A DNA stretch of 64,000 bases from Maylandia zebra. Its lineage: Eukaryota > Chordata > Actinopteri > Cichliformes > Cichlidae. The stretch is taken from assembly GCF_041146795.1 (NCBI RefSeq), contig NC_135172.1:11646137-11710136 (forward strand), in the 5' to 3' direction. Made by a program: the position numbers and the translations under genes. The notes below the pieces were generated by a model, which worked only from the letters and a program-made list of their open reading frames with translations, did not search any database and was not told the DNA's origin. Shown here in pieces: positions 47,812 to 60,435 of this stretch (positions are counted from its first letter, which is position 1; every line of letters begins with the position of its first letter).

Positions 47812-49185
47812 TATTAATGACTTTTTAATGTCATCTCTGAACCTCTTCAGCGCTGGTCCGGTTTCACCATTTTGCACATCTAAATCTACCCAGGTCAGTC
47901 CAAACTGGGGGTCGAGCATGGTGGCAAGGAAGTAGATCCGATGGCTAAACGGCTCTTCTGGATCCTTTTCGTCCATGCAAATCTGCCTGAAAATTCCAGA
48001 GAACCGTTTCTCTAAAGATCTTTTCAGTGCCCTGACTATAGTTACGGCCTGGGGCATTTGTACTTCCATCTTTATAAGATGATTCTTCAAGTCCAGAACA
48101 GTGGGGACCACCATGCTAATAGTCACCTGATGATCACCTTCTGTAAGGTCTGTTGCATCAGAAAAAGGCTCAAGCAAAGCACAAAGGTCTTTCAGCTGAG
48201 CCCACTCTCGGGTTGAAAACACTAAATTCTCTGTATTGCTGCACATTTCAGTGATGGCCCCGTGGTCAAGTGTGATCAGAGCCTTTAACTGTCTGTAGGT
48301 GCTATTCCAGCGGGTGTTGTTTCCTGCTGGGATGGACTTATTGGAGCCAAAGTGTGCCTCAAACAAGTCTTTGTGGTTACTACTGCTGTGCAGCAGGTTT
48401 GTAAACTTGCTGGCTTTGGCAATGGCTCTAGCTATTGCCTTTACCTCTTTCATCCCATCACTGATTACAAGTTGCAGCGAGTGGGCGAAGCAAGAAAGAC
48501 GTTCACCCGTTGACCATGGATCAGAACCTTCTGCATCCTCCCACATTGTTTCATCATCGAGGTCATCACTGCTGTCACCTTCAGGGTGCTCTACTTCTGG
48601 CATCTTGACTTTAAAGGCCCGCTTCATATTGGATGCATTATCCGTCAGAATGTAGCTTATTTTATGGCCAATGCCATACTCCTCAACTATTCTGTCAAAT
48701 GCTGAGGCGATTCGTTCGCCACAGTGCTTCCCTGTGAAACGCCTACAGTCAAGCAAAAATGATTGTAAACTGTAAGAGTCCTTGTTCTTGCAGGCAGCAT
48801 GAGCAGTAACTCCCAGGAAAGTACGAAGCCTCCGGTCAGACCAGAGGTCTGTTGTTATTGCTACATTTGGCTGGACTTCCAGGGCTTTGATTATGTCACC
48901 CTTCAATTTAGTGACAAGGTGAGGTATCAGCTTCTCTGTCAAGGTGGTTCTAGACACAGGAGTGTATTTGCTATCCAAGACATTCAGGAAGTGTCTAAAA
49001 TGTGGATTCTCAACGATAGACAAGGGGAGAGAGCATCCAACTATAAGGTCCTGGAGGATGGACTGGGTGATGGCCTGTTGCCTGGGTGAATTTGGGGAAA
49101 ATAAGTGGATGCTTGGAGCAAACGATGATAATTGAGGCTGTGTGGGATTGACTGCTATCACTGATGTTGCAGATCCTGCCTTGTA
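47812..49185 (-). pseudogene. hAT transposase catalytic core (5' side lost to LINE insertion)
   Basis: The frame begins inside LINE tail sequence and then gives the hAT core: LSSFAPSIHLFSPNSPRQQ, ITTDLWSDRRLRTFLGVTA (first catalytic Asp), SYILTDNASNMKRAF (second Asp) and an acidic loop (DDLDDETMWEDAEGSD). A CFAHSLQLVI zinc-type segment and a helical insertion domain follow. A donor near 47811 joins it to the C-terminal exon. The core is open, so it was functional until the LINE arrived. Confidence 0.87.
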
Positions 49186-51440
49186 GTCAAAGTCAAAGTC
49201 AAAGTCAAAGTCAACTTTATTTGTCGATTCTGCCACATGTACAGGACATACAGAGAATAGAAATTGCGTTACTCTCAATCCCTAGATAAATAGCAAATGA
49301 ACATTTAAATATATTTAAATATAAAAGTGATTAAAAATGCAAGTAAAATAATTAAAAAGTAAAAATTTAAATAAATACAATTTTACATATAACAAGAAAG
49401 CTATACAATATACAATATAATGGGTAAGTGACATTGAGTGTAAACCAGGCAGAGTAGTGCAAATAGGCAAATAGTGCAAATGGAGATTTAGTAGTGTACG
49501 GTAAGAGAAAGTGTAACAACAAAGTCTTATGAGGTAATGGCAGTCCAATGCTCCACAAAGTGACTGGTAACTGGTGCAGGCCAGTGAGTGAGTCAGAGAG
49601 TGTGTGTGTTTGTGTGTGTGTGACAGAGTTCAGTGAGACCGTGGAGGAGAGAGGGGAGAGGGGGCAGAATCGGGAGGGAGTTAAGCTTCCTGACAGCCTG
49701 ATGGATGAAGCTGTCCTTCAGCCTGCTGGTCCTGGCCTGGAGACTCCGCAGTCTCCTCCCCGACGGCAGCAGCTTGAAGAAGCTTTGCATTGGGTGCGTG
49801 GGATCAGCCGCTATGCAAAGGGCTTTTTTAGTGAGACGGGTGCTGTAAATGTCCTGGAGGGAGGGGAGAGAGACACCAATGATCCTCTCTGCAGCTCTCA
49901 CTATGCGTTGGAGGGTTCTATGACAGGACGCATTGCAGGCTCCAAACCACACAGTGATGCAGCTCGACAGGATGCTCTCGATGGTGCCTCTGTAGAAAGT
50001 GTACATGATGGGGGCTGGTGCTCCTGCTCTTCTTAGTTTGCGGAGAAAGAAGAGACGCTGCTGTGATTTCTTGGCCAGTGCTGTGGTGTTGTACGTCCAG
50101 GAGAGATCCTCTGTGATGTGCACACCCAAGAACTTGGTGCTGCTCACTCTCTCCACAGACGCTCCGTCAATGGTCAGAGGAGCATGTTGGGTGTGCATTC
50201 TCCTGAAGTCCACAACAATCTCCTTCGTCTTCTCCACATTCAGAGAGAGATTGTTGTCAGCACACCACGTGGCCAGGCGTGTCACCTCACTTCTGTAGTC
50301 GGTCTCATCCCTGTTGCTAATGAGACCCACCACCGTTGTGTCGTCCGCAAACTTGATGAAGAGGTTGGAGCTGTATGATGGAGTGCAGTCATGGGTCAGC
50401 AGAGTGAAGAGGAGGGGGCTCAGCACACATCCCTGCGGGGCCCCCGTGTTTAAAATGATGGTGCTGGATGTATTACTGCCAACCCGTACTGCTTGAGGTC
50501 TTCCGGTGAGGAAATCCAACAGCCAGTTGCACAGTGAGGTGTTGAGCCCCAGCTGGACCAGTTTTTGAATGAGCTGTTGGGGGATTATGGTGTTGAATGC
50601 TGAACTGAAATCTATGAACAGCATTCGAACATATGAGTCATTTTTGTCCAGGTGTGTGAGTGCCGAGTGGAGTGCAGTGGAGATGGCATCATCGGTTGAG
50701 CGGTTGGGCCGATACGCAAACTGGAAGGGATCCAGGGAGGGGGGTAGGACAGTCTTGATGTGTTGCATGACTAGTCGTTCGAAGCACTTCATCAGGATGG
50801 GAGTAAGTGCAACAGGACGGTAGTCATTAAAGCAGGAGGGAGATGACTTTTTTGGAACCGGAATGATTGTGGTGGCTTTAAAACATGTGGGGACGACAGC
50901 CTGGATGAGTGATATGTTGAAGATGTCTGTGAAGACATCAGTGAGTTCCACTGCACAGTCTCTCAGTACACGACCAGGAATGTTGTCAGGACCCGGAGCT
51001 TTACGTGCATTGATCCTGCTGAGGGATCTCCTCACGCTGTCCGGTGACAGAGTCATCACCTGGTCACCAGGAGGGGGTGGGGTCTTCTGTGCAGTGGTGC
51101 TGTTTTGGACTTCAAAGCGAGCAAAGAAAGTGTTCAGCTCGTTCAGCAGGGGGATAGTGCTATCACAGGTCTGTGGTGGGGGCTTGTAATCTGTGATGGT
51201 CTGAATGCCCCGCCACAGGCTCCGTGAGTCTCTGCTGTCTTTGAAGTGATGAGATATTTTCCTGGAGTACTGTCTCTTAGCCTCTCTGATGCCACGGGAA
51301 AGGTTGGCCCTAGCTGTCCTCAGGCTTGCCTCGTCTCCAACTCTGAAGGCAACATTCCGAGCTTTCAGCAGCCTGTAGACCTCTCCTGTCATCCATGGTT
51401 TTTGATTGGCCCGGACAGTTGTACTCCAAGTACCTACAAA
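49186..51440 (-). mobile_element. Rex1/L2-like LINE inserted into hAT transposase
   Basis: The 3' end lies at 49186-49215 with five repeats of gtcaaa (plus strand), then 3' UTR to 49592 and the ORF to about 51440. 5'-truncated, with no endonuclease domain. It lies in the same orientation as the host transposase gene, so it breaks that gene between its second-exon start and the core. Confidence 0.9.
49593..51440 (-). CDS. LINE reverse transcriptase (ORF2 C-terminal part)
   Basis: About 615 codons are open to the stop. Motifs in order: [11 protein letters not shown] and [13 protein letters not shown], then [17 protein letters not shown] (RT start), [32 protein letters not shown] and [13 protein letters not shown] (motif A). 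After these come [17 protein letters not shown] (motif B), [13 protein letters not shown] (catalytic YxDD equivalent FADD) and VNVEKTKE-type motif D, then a C-terminal HCxxC-like region ([14 protein letters not shown]). FSSAFNT is characteristic of Rex1 and L2 lineages. The intact frame implies a fairly recent insertion. Confidence 0.92.
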   Translation of the reverse strand, partial: FVGTWSTTVRANQKPWMTGEVYRLLKARNVAFRVGDEASLRTARANLSRGIREAKRQYSRKISHHFKDSRDSRSLWRGIQTITDYKPPPQTCDSTIPLLNELNTFFARFEVQNSTTAQKTPPPPGDQVMTLSPDSVRRSLSRINARKAPGPDNIPGRVLRDCAVELTDVFTDIFNISLIQAVVPTCFKATTIIPVPKKSSPSCFNDYRPVALTPILMKCFERLVMQHIKTVLPPSLDPFQFAYRPNRSTDDAISTALHSALTHLDKNDSYVRMLFIDFSSAFNTIIPQQLIQKLVQLGLNTSLCNWLLDFLTGRPQAVRVGSNTSSTIILNTGAPQGCVLSPLLFTLLTHDCTPSYSSNLFIKFADDTTVVGLISNRDETDYRSEVTRLATWCADNNLSLNVEKTKEIVVDFRRMHTQHAPLTIDGASVERVSSTKFLGVHITEDLSWTYNTTALAKKSQQRLFFLRKLRRAGAPAPIMYTFYRGTIESILSSCITVWFGACNASCHRTLQRIVRAAERIIGVSLPSLQDIYSTRLTKKALCIAADPTHPMQSFFKLLPSGRRLRSLQARTSRLKDSFIHQAVRKLNSLPILPPLPSLLHGLTELCHTHTNTHTL

Positions 51441-52439
51441 ACAGGGAAATAGGAATCTGTAAAACATCGGTTTCTATTCAACCACAAAAACTACTGTATC
51501 TTACAAGCACAGTAATTTTAAACCTATCAATGAGGGCAGACCTTTGCATACAAAATAACCTAATCTAATCCAGTGTGACACATATAGATCATTAGGCACA
51601 ACTAGTAATAATGAAAATACTGGAGTGTTCAGGGTTGCAAGACCTTAAATAAGAAGAACAGAAAAACAGTTGAATGGAATCTACAAAAGACAAAATGTCT
51701 GTGCATTAACTTTGCAGGTTGCATTAAGCCTCCTCCTGCCAGTCAGCTATCAGACACAGCTGTATTGACAAGAAATGAACTACTCAATAAAGTCTGAAGT
51801 TACACCAATACAAAATAACTGTGTCTAATAATGCTAAAATAGCCCCTACACACTGGACTGGTTTAGTAGGGCAACATAGTAGAAAACACCTAAGAAAGTC
51901 ATAGTCAAAGGTCCTTAAGTTCGATTTAAGAACCTTAGGACTCAGTTTTGCGATCCGTGCTATCTGGACCAGAGCCATAGACCGCTCTGATCTGGTCTTC
52001 ACTGTCGAGAACGCTGCTGTTAGCCGAGCAATGTTATAGGGACACTCTTGAAACGCCCGTCCTTACGAGTCAGCAACCATATAAATATGCCCATTAAAGT
52101 CCACAACAAAGCACCATACCAGCCCTTAAAGTGCTCACTGAAATGGTTTCGATATATTTCTGCTCAATGAATTCACCAAAATACCTAAAGTTAATGAAAA
52201 TTGTTTAAGTAGCTGATAGCCACTGCTAGCGCTAGCTACCTGTACATAGCATGTAACGTAACGTTAAGTTAAAGTTAAGTCTGCAGGGACGGTTGCAAAA
52301 AAACTGTCCCTACATAATTTATAATGTTTGAAGAACACATTATAAATAACAATATTACATAAACATGACCTGGTCATCTGAGGTTGGAAAGGTAGTTAGA
52401 AGAGTTTGAAGATGGATAGATGGCTACCGGCTAACTTAC

Positions 52440-52640
52440 CTTTGAGGGTGTTTGCGCTCCAGGTGCCTGGTGAAGGTTGAGGTAGTCCCGGTTGTCTCGG
52501 TCAAGGAGACTTTACAAAACCTGCACTTTGCCGAATGCTTCTTTTTTGCATTTACCAAAAACTCTTTGTGTTCTATGAACGCAAACTTTATGACAGACGA
52601 AGTCGCTGAAATTTCTGTAACTGACTCAATCTAACGGGTT
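52440..52640 (-). CDS. hAT transposase BED zinc-finger exon
   Basis: The minus strand encodes KCRFCKVSLTE, then TFTRHLERKHP, a C2H2-type BED finger, with a GT donor at 52438-52439. No in-frame ATG is visible, and a stop/acceptor-like TAG precedes it, so an upstream exon or alternative start is implied. Confidence 0.75.
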
Positions 52641-52944
52641 GCATTTAGTTGTGTGTGAAGGGCGCGAAAGGCGAAATAATAAAATGCCACAATGTGGAGG
52701 GATTTGAGCATGGCTGAGCCACTGTGTGTCGCTGTGTGACAGCTGAGCAGCGAAAGGAAATTAATTGAGGAGCCGGCTCTCGCTCAATGGGAGTTGACTA
52801 TTCTGATTCACTACAAAGCACTCTCTAAGCACGGCTCTCAGAGATAAAGCTTTTCCACATGATACATTATCGAACGTTACGCTGTGTGTGATGGATACTG
52901 TTGACTCCAAATCTCCCGACCACTATGTTGACCTGAGACAGCAA

Positions 52945-53090
52945 GACAGCGAGACCAAGACAAGACCGAGACCAAAGTACGTCGAGACCAAGACAAGACC
53001 AAGACAAAAGTACGTCGAGACCAAGACGAGACCAAGACGAGACCAAGACCACGTAAAAGTGGTCTCGAGACCAAGACCGGTCTCGAGACA
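52945..53090. repeat. hAT subterminal repeat array, right
   Basis: Repeated 'gagaccaagacaagacc' and 'aaagtacgtcgagacc' units, ending in the palindromic 'ggtctcgagacc'. Confidence 0.75.
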
Positions 53091-53108
53091 TCCAACTCTA
53101 GCTGGGAG

Positions 53109-53459
53109 TTGGCAAACCTATTAGTTAGGTTGCTTAATATTTCTGCTAAGTACTCTTTAAAATACCAGAATAGGAAGGATGATGTAGGTTTAAGTTTATT
53201 AGATTGAGCAGAATTGCTGAACTATGAAATATTTTGGGTGCAGTGTATTTTTTGCTGAATAGCTTCAGTGTTTTTTGTTTTGTTTTGTTTTTTAAAAACT
53301 TCAGTATGAACCTATACAAAATGCAGCAACATATTTGAAAAAAACATTATGTTGATTATAAAATACGCTACATCGGATTTATATTGGTATTGGCAGATAT
53401 CCAAATTTATGATATCGGTAACGGTCTCAGACATAAAAAAGTAGTATGTGCCATCTCTA
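53109..53459. mobile_element. Old hAT remnant, right part
   Basis: Resumes where 46447 leaves off ('ctattagttaggttgctta') and runs to the terminal ccatctcta, like 11290-11618. Confidence 0.78.
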
Positions 53460-53690
53460 GTATATACATAACACTATTTATTACATATTACTTTTTAAAA
53501 CTGGTTTGTATATTTGTAAACTTTATATATTTTTTCTCTGTTAATACTGTCCATGCGTATATAGTGCTGCAGAACTGTCCCCACCCAGCATGTTTGTACT
53601 GAGTAGGAGATGCCCTCTATCTCATTGTACAACTGTATAGGGAAAATAAGGCATTCTTTTCTCTTCTATTCTACTCTACACTACACTACA

Positions 53691-53753
<63 letters not shown>

Positions 53754-53942
53754 GTGAAACTACATTTGCTCTCCCCTGATTTAGTGGTAAGGTATTATTC
53801 ATTTTCACCCTGGCAGTAGTTTGGTTAGGTGAGTGACTGGCCAAATATTAAGAGCAGATGCAAAGTAACTCAGTGGTAATGCACTCCAATTGAAAGCAGA
53901 AGAAGCGAACAGTATTCAAAGACAGTTTTTTTGGTTGGCTGA
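53460..53942. other. Spacer with (CA)n; no gene seen
   Basis: Contains a (CA)n tract at 53693-53751. The last 100 bases (53840-53942) precede the retroviral insertion and may be part of the Ty3 element continued at 61782. Confidence 0.45.
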
Positions 53943-54332
53943 TGTCAATGGAAAATTGTATTTAGTAGTCAGTATAATCTTTTAGTGATATAAGTTTGCA
54001 TATGGTAGAATACTGCATGTAGTTATTTGTATTAGGAAATATTCAACCATGTATACTTAGAGGCATATAATTAATTGTGTGTGATCACTAACAGGCTGCA
54101 GGCTTGGGGTGCACCCCAGGAATGCACCCCCACGTCCTGGGAGCACGAGAGAGCTTGTACCTGGTTTTATTGTTTTATGGCAGGATTAACGTAGTTACGT
54201 TTGTTTTAGTCTAAGTGCTCTTTGTTTAGATGAACTGCAGGACTTCCTCACCGTGTTATCTAGGGTGAACCATCTAGGGTGAGGGGGAGGCTACCCTCTT
54301 CCTGACCAAGGATGTTTGACCCTTTGATCAGC

Positions 54333-54384
<52 letters not shown>

Positions 54385-54519
54385 AAGTATAAATAAAGAC
54401 CGGGGCAGTTTCTTAGTGCGAGTCTCTCAGTAGGGAGCTGCCCTTGCTAGCAAGAACTCTGTGTGTTTCTCTTCTCTGAGTCTTTACTGAAGAAGTGTTT
54501 TAGAATATTTTCCCTAACA
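53943..54519 (+). repeat. 5' LTR
   Basis: TGTCAATGG...CCCTAACA. It has a CA tract (54335-54381), a TATA-like box 'agtataaataaag' at about 54385-54398, and then the probable R/U5 region beginning 'tcttagtgcgagtctctca'. Confidence 0.93.
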
Positions 54520-54524
54520 TTATT

Positions 54525-54542
54525 TGGTCCTTTGTAGCCGGA
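54525..54542 (+). promoter_or_regulatory. Primer-binding site
   Basis: tggtcctttgtagccgga begins five bases after the LTR, as in retroviruses. It is most similar, from memory, to the complement of a tRNA-Tyr 3' end, but not a perfect match. Confidence 0.65.
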
Positions 54543-54822
54543 GCAGAAAATATCAGAATTGTTATCTGTGACTCTGTTCCAGGATCCAGCACTGATTCCT
54601 GACGCCGTGGGGAGCCAGCACCGAAGCTTGTGCACAGCCCTCTTGGACGAGGAGAGAGCCCCAGGACGTTAAATTCGGGTCTGGGCCGGTGTTATAATCT
54701 GGTCCACGGCGGTGGGATTCAGTCCAATGATCTGAATCACCAGTGGGACGTCAGGGGTGAGAAACACTATTTTGGTATATAAGACGGCCGCAAAAGTTTA
54801 AAGAAATGTGGTAAAAAAGGTC

Positions 54823-54965
54823 TAAGTTCGCCAAAAGGAACTGTGTTTCGACCAGTTTTAGAGGTAGCTGAAATTATCTCGTGACAAATTAGGTTTAAGT
54901 TTGGCAAAAGGAACTATGTTTCGACCAGTTTTAGAGGTAGCTGAAATTATCTCGTGACAAATTAG
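54823..54965 (+). repeat. Tandem 70-bp duplication in retroviral leader
   Basis: 54823-54892 and 54896-54965 are near-identical (three or so differences), separated by three bases. They lie in the untranslated leader, where packaging signals sit. Confidence 0.88.
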
Positions 54966-55132
54966 CGCGCAACTGTCTATGTGTGTGTATGTGTCTGGAA
55001 GTAAGTTGATTTTACAGCACAATACGCTGCTGAACTACTTCCATTTTTGTTTTCTTTGCTGAGGCTCACGTGCTGGTGACAGGAGAACGGTTGAGTTTCA
55101 TCTCATAAAACTGATACTGCTTCACCGTTAGG

Positions 55133-55429
55133 GTGAAGTCGAAGGCCGTATCAGTAAACCACTCTGAAGTCAAGCGTGCCAGCGACGGCCCAGCAAAATC
55201 TTTGAAAATGGGTGATAAACAAGAAAAATTAACACCTGATGAGAAATGTCTAGAAAAACAGCAAGCCGGAGCAGGACTAATCCAAAAGAAAGAGAGAGGA
55301 ATGCATAGTGGAAGAGCAAGAGGTAGAGGCTACACACACACACCAAACAGTGGCTTTAACACTACATGCTGGAGGTGTGGAAAAGAGGGACATTTTGTAC
55401 GTGACTGTAAGAAACAAAGAAGACAGTAA
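55133..55429 (+). pseudogene. Retroviral gag remnant: nucleocapsid zinc knuckle
   Basis: The ORF ends with CWRCGKEGHFVRDCKK (CX2CX4HX4C knuckle) preceded by an Arg/Gly-rich stretch (GRARGRG). Matrix and capsid are not recognisable upstream, so most of gag has been lost. It stops at 55429, with no pol frame after it. Confidence 0.8.
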
Positions 55430-56173
55430 CTCAGAATAGGATAGCAGCTCAGGTAAAGAGAGCAGTTCAGACTAGGAAGAACATAATAATCCCTCACCCA
55501 GCAAAAATTAGAGATCACAGTAGTTTGAAGTAGTTTAAAAAAGGGTTGGAAACAGACCCGACTGAATAGATATAAATGCAAGAGGAATAAAGTAAAATAA
55601 ACAAAAAGCTAAATTACAGCTTAATTTTAATGCATTCAAACTAATAATAAAAAGGATAACAACCTATAAACTGGTATTAATAATGAAAGCAGATAATTCA
55701 CACAAACAGAACTGTGATAACTGTGATAATTGGAGTGTGGAGCGTTTCCGTGAGCAGTTTTCCTGCATCTTGACTTGTGTGTAGAGTGTTCATAACATCA
55801 GCATCATGTTTTTGTTTATTTGTTTTGTTGGGTTGAAAAATAGTTAAATAAACTGGTGATCATATTTATGGATCACCATGGCACATATCATCAGCCATGT
55901 GATTTATTTACGCAGATGAAAAAGTGAGTGTGACTGTGTCTGACGTCACAGTGTTTTTGTGCGCTGTGTAAAAGTAATTGCCTTTGATTGTGAGAGCGGT
56001 GATTCTGCAGGTCACCAGCTATTTAAAAAATATATATATATATAAAAAAAAGAGTGAAAAAGAGACAAAATTTACATTGTAGATGAAAAATAATTATAGG
56101 AAAAAGGTTTTGTGTTGATCAGCCAAGAACAACTACAATCTTATTTTCTGCTTTTAAGAAAGGACTGTTCACA

Positions 56174-56225
<52 letters not shown>

Positions 56226-59200
56226 TGTGTTGATTAAGCAGCGATGATAATAATGAACATGTCTTAGTTTGTTACTTTCAGGTGAAAAGCAGACCTGAAT
56301 CAATTTTCCACATGCAGCGGTCGAAAGAAAGTTATAGTTTAACATCATTGGAAACATGCAGGCCAAGTTTCTGGCTGACTTATTTAAAGCGCCATGTGTC
56401 TCTCAACCTCACAAGCAAGTGCTCACTCCTCCCTGAAAAATGCAGCTCCAAAGAGCAATAACATGGCAGATAAAGACAGCAGCAAGTCCTGAGCAAAGAG
56501 TCCCAGCAAAGCAGCAGCAATGTGGACAAACAACATCAGAGAAAAAGAGCAAACCCATCATCCTGACTGATCAGATGAATGGCACTGTGTCTACAACAAG
56601 CTGAAACTTCACTGTGCATGTGAAGAAAACGTTTGAGGAGAACTGAACTGTTGGAGTTTGAAATTTGCCACCTGTGGAGTAAAATGTCAAGAAGAGACAG
56701 TGGGACACAGGACAAAGCTGAAGAACTGCCGGCTGTTGGACTGTTGAAAGTGGGAGAGGAACACAGAGTGAGAAGACTAGGTGAGAACACAGAGGAATGC
56801 TGTTATTTAATGTGGGAAATCAAAATTTGGGTTAGCAAACCTGGGGAAAAGAAAACTGACTGCTTAAGTTGGAAAATTGTGAAGGAGTCTGAAACTTTGT
56901 GAAAATAGAAACATAGAAATTACACAAACAAGCAGAACATGAATTAACCCTACTAACAATTCCATACACAAAATGACTCATGAAGACTCATAGCACATTA
57001 GTTAAGAAATGATTAAATAATAGCAGAGAAGTGTGTAGAAAAGGCAGCTTTTAAGAACATGCTCTGCTGGATATGCAGCTCCACAGACATGCATTAGACC
57101 TGCCTAATAACACAAACACCCATGCAATGAAAATTAGCTTGTTATCTTTCATCAGTGTTAAAATAGTGTCAATTTAGCAGACACTCGTTATCAAATACTG
57201 AATTTATCCAATGCAAAAAATTGACTCTCTAGGTTGCAGGACAACAGTTTAACTTTTGTGGGAAAAAAGATCCTGGTTTGACCAACCAGTGATCAGACAA
57301 TAAATTTAGTTGTTAATATAGTAAATTGGGAGAAGCTTCCTGCTTGATTGATGCAGCGCAAGTAATTTACTGTATGAGGGAAATTGTCTTTTGTGATACT
57401 ATTTTGAACATGCTTTTCTGTCGTCCTGTAAACTTAGTGGGTTAATAGCTGATATGCAAATTAGTTGATTGGTTTTAGATTAATGAAAGGTGACTGAATT
57501 CTAGCACGAGTGAATGAGATGTTTGTTGTGTGTTGAGTGGAGACTCTAAAACACTGAGTTTCCTGTTTTGATGTGCGAGTGAATCCTGTATTTAGATACA
57601 CAACTCTGAATATGTCAGAACAAACTTCTTTTGTGAAGTGCATGACAGCATGTCACATGTTTTATGATGAAGGGAAAAAGGAAAATTGAATAAAATAGAT
57701 CTGTGGTTTAAATGAGTGAAGAGCACAGACCTGGTGTTTAAACTCATAGCTAATAAGACATTAGGCTTATGTGTGTGTTGTGCAGCTGATGGTTGGTTTG
57801 GAGTTAATCTAGCTGATGATTTTTCTTTTGTTGTGAAGTTGAGCCTGCCAATTAGTATGATGGTATGATGAACCATGCTAATGGTGATTTACCCTCCTGA
57901 GATGAGGAGCTTGTGTCATGACTATAACAAGGCCTTTTTATTTTGATACTTTCACAGTGCACTGGAAGTTTGGTTTGATAACCTCGGTTATTTTTCATTT
58001 TTATCTTTTGAACAGGCACTGATTTTGTTTGTCTATTTCTTTTCTTTAAGCAGATCTGCACGTCGGGAATTGAAAGTGCTATACGACCTGTCGAGAAAGC
58101 CGTTACAAGTGAGTTTTCTCCACATTAAAATGGGCTCTGGAGAAAGCTACTTATTTGGGACAATATTAGATGAGCGTCCCTGCCTAAAAAGGATTCAGCG
58201 AGGTAATCCGATCTAGAAGTTCTTCTTTTTCTTTTTCTTTTGAAATGACGTAATTTTGCTGAAAGTGGAAACTAAATGCGACGATGGTTTCCACTATCAG
58301 CAAAGAAAGAATGAATGAATGAATGAATGGAAATAAAAAACAAACTGACTGACTGGTAAAAGCTGACAGGACTTGACCACGACTCAAGGTTAACCCCCAC
58401 CTAGACAGGACACAAGGGTGGATGAATTTATGTGTTTTTGTTACAGGAGCAGAAAGATGACAGCAACATTCGAGGTTGCATGATGGTTTAACCTTTGAAA
58501 TGCCATTTTCTGTGTCTGTGCATCTACCAGGGGTGTTATTCACTACCTTGTGTTGCTTACAGAGGTAACGGTGACAAAGTATGCATATGCCTGCGCAGCG
58601 CTAACATTTGCATTTTCTTTTCTACAGCATTGCAGTTTTTATGTGTTTGATCATGTGATTTATAAGAGGATTAGTTAATGGTTTTTTTTACTATAGGATT
58701 TCTGGGTTTATATGTGACTGACATTCTTTCTACAGCTAGGGATGGCTAACTTTATGGTGTTTTTATGGCACCTCTGGAATGTGGATGGCTGGCGCCTGCC
58801 CACCAGGATGATCAATGTGTGTTGCTAATGTTTGTTTTTTGAGATTCGGCAGAAGCGGACAAGTGACATGAGACAAACAAATAAGAGATGCGGTGTTATG
58901 GAATAGTTAATATGGGCTCATTTGCTGGCCACTCTTGAGCCCATAAATAATATATGAGTGGAGTGACTTTGCTTACGAGAAGTCACTGATTACATTACTG
59001 TTGACTGAGTACATGGGATGATCCATGTCTGAGGCAAATTATGGTAATAATTGTAGTTTACTGATTTGAGAAAACCTGCACATGACACTTGTCCTGCTAG
59101 TGCTGAATGCTTTATTACTTTATAGGTGTTTATAGGTGTGAAGTTTGATTTCACTTCCAGATTTTGCTTTCCAGGCCATGATGGTGTGTATGCAGGCTCC

Positions 59201-60405
59201 TGGCAGAGCCAGGTGTTATGCAAAACACACTAATATTTTTATTGCAGGATTATAGGTCCAGGGTGGTGCTGCTCCAGGGGAGGAGATGCCCTGATGTTGC
59301 CTGGGATATGATCTAGCTAATCTTTTTCTTTAAGACAGGAATCTGATTTTGATGAGTTGACTCATGGGAGTGTCCATGTGTCAAGAGAAGGGATCCAGGA
59401 CTAATATGAAACAATGAATTAACATTAAATTTTGTTTTATATAATTTTTGCAGCGATTTGTGTGATTAGCCGTTTTATTTACAAATATTAAACCTATACA
59501 AGTGGTGCACCCATGTTCAGATGAGGCTTTGATGGCCTATAAGTGAAGTTCACTGAACTAAAGAATGTGGTTTGATGATTGTTGACATACTCTCCAAATA
59601 GTTTGTCTTCCTAGCAAGGAAATACAGGTGCAGCAGTAATCTCCTGAGAAATCAGGACTATGCATGACGAGAAGGAGTGGCTGAGAGGATCGTCCACAAG
59701 ATGGGAGCTGAGGCCAGGAGAGAGGCTTCAGGAGGATCAGAGATCATCTTCAGCACAGCGGACATCACACAGAGAGCTGTGCTACTGAGCTTCCGGGAGA
59801 TCAAGAGGAGACTTCCCACACAGCGTTGGAATATGAAAACTTGAGGGATGGAGAGAGCGTGCCAAGCTCCATCGACAGCGCAGAGGGAATCTAAGGATGG
59901 CATCATGATTCTGTGAAAGCCCAGGAACCAGAAGCCATGGTGGTGATGACAGCAGTTTCCTATGAACAACACCTAATGCTGTGCCACTATACTGTGCATA
60001 TGATGGCACACTGAAGACTGCTGGGATCACAACAGCAGTAAGATAACTGAACCCAGCACCCTTTCCACAGAGGTGTTTTTCTGCAGAGGATGGACAGTAG
60101 AAGAGTCATAAGTATTCCTACCGCAGGATGAAGGCCTGAAGTGAGGTGATGGGGGTTGATAGAGGCCAATTCAAGTGCTTCTGACCTTTTCAACTGCCTG
60201 CAAAATAGCGGAGAGATCCTCCTGGATTTATCAGAGCCACTGCAAAGAGGTCGAGGTCCCAAGAAACCCCGGCACCCTCAAGACAGCACAATAGAGAAAT
60301 CTCACACTTGGTTGTTTCAGTGGTGAGGGGGGGGTGCTGATTGAGCCCCCGTAGGGTAAACTCGCACTTCAACCTCCAGCCTCTGATCAACTCTAGGGCA
60401 ACCAA
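55430..60405 (+). other. Retroviral interior without recognisable coding
   Basis: About 5 kb between the zinc knuckle and env, where protease, reverse transcriptase and integrase would be expected. Six frames give only short ORFs without domains (largest near 56633-56902 and 59658-59972). It contains a (GA)n tract at 56179-56222. It could be substituted cellular DNA, a heavily altered viral interior, or a long non-coding body as in LARD-type elements. Confidence 0.6.
56179..56222. repeat. (GA)n microsatellite
   Basis: About 22 GA units inside the retroviral interior. Confidence 0.95.
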
Positions 60406-60435
60406 GTGCGAGGCGTGACGGACCTGTGTGCAACC

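Larger units (their letters stand above)
46456..53100 (-). mobile_element. BED-finger hAT transposon, 6.6 kb, broken by a LINE
   Basis: Exact 8-bp duplication gctgggag (46448-46455 and 53101-53108) with inverted ends TAGACTTGTAGTCAAGACC and TAGAGTTGGATGTCTCGAG. Both ends carry arrays of 'gagaccaagac' units. Transposase exons lie on the minus strand (BED finger 52440-52640, core 47812-49185, C-terminal 47251-47669), interrupted by a LINE at 49186-51440. 46600-47250 and 51470-52439 show no coding and look like UTR and intron. Confidence 0.9.

Noticed and set aside
49593..51440. Possible host gene because of the long intact frame
   Set aside because: Reverse-transcriptase motifs, a tandem 3' tail and its position inside a transposase gene show a LINE.
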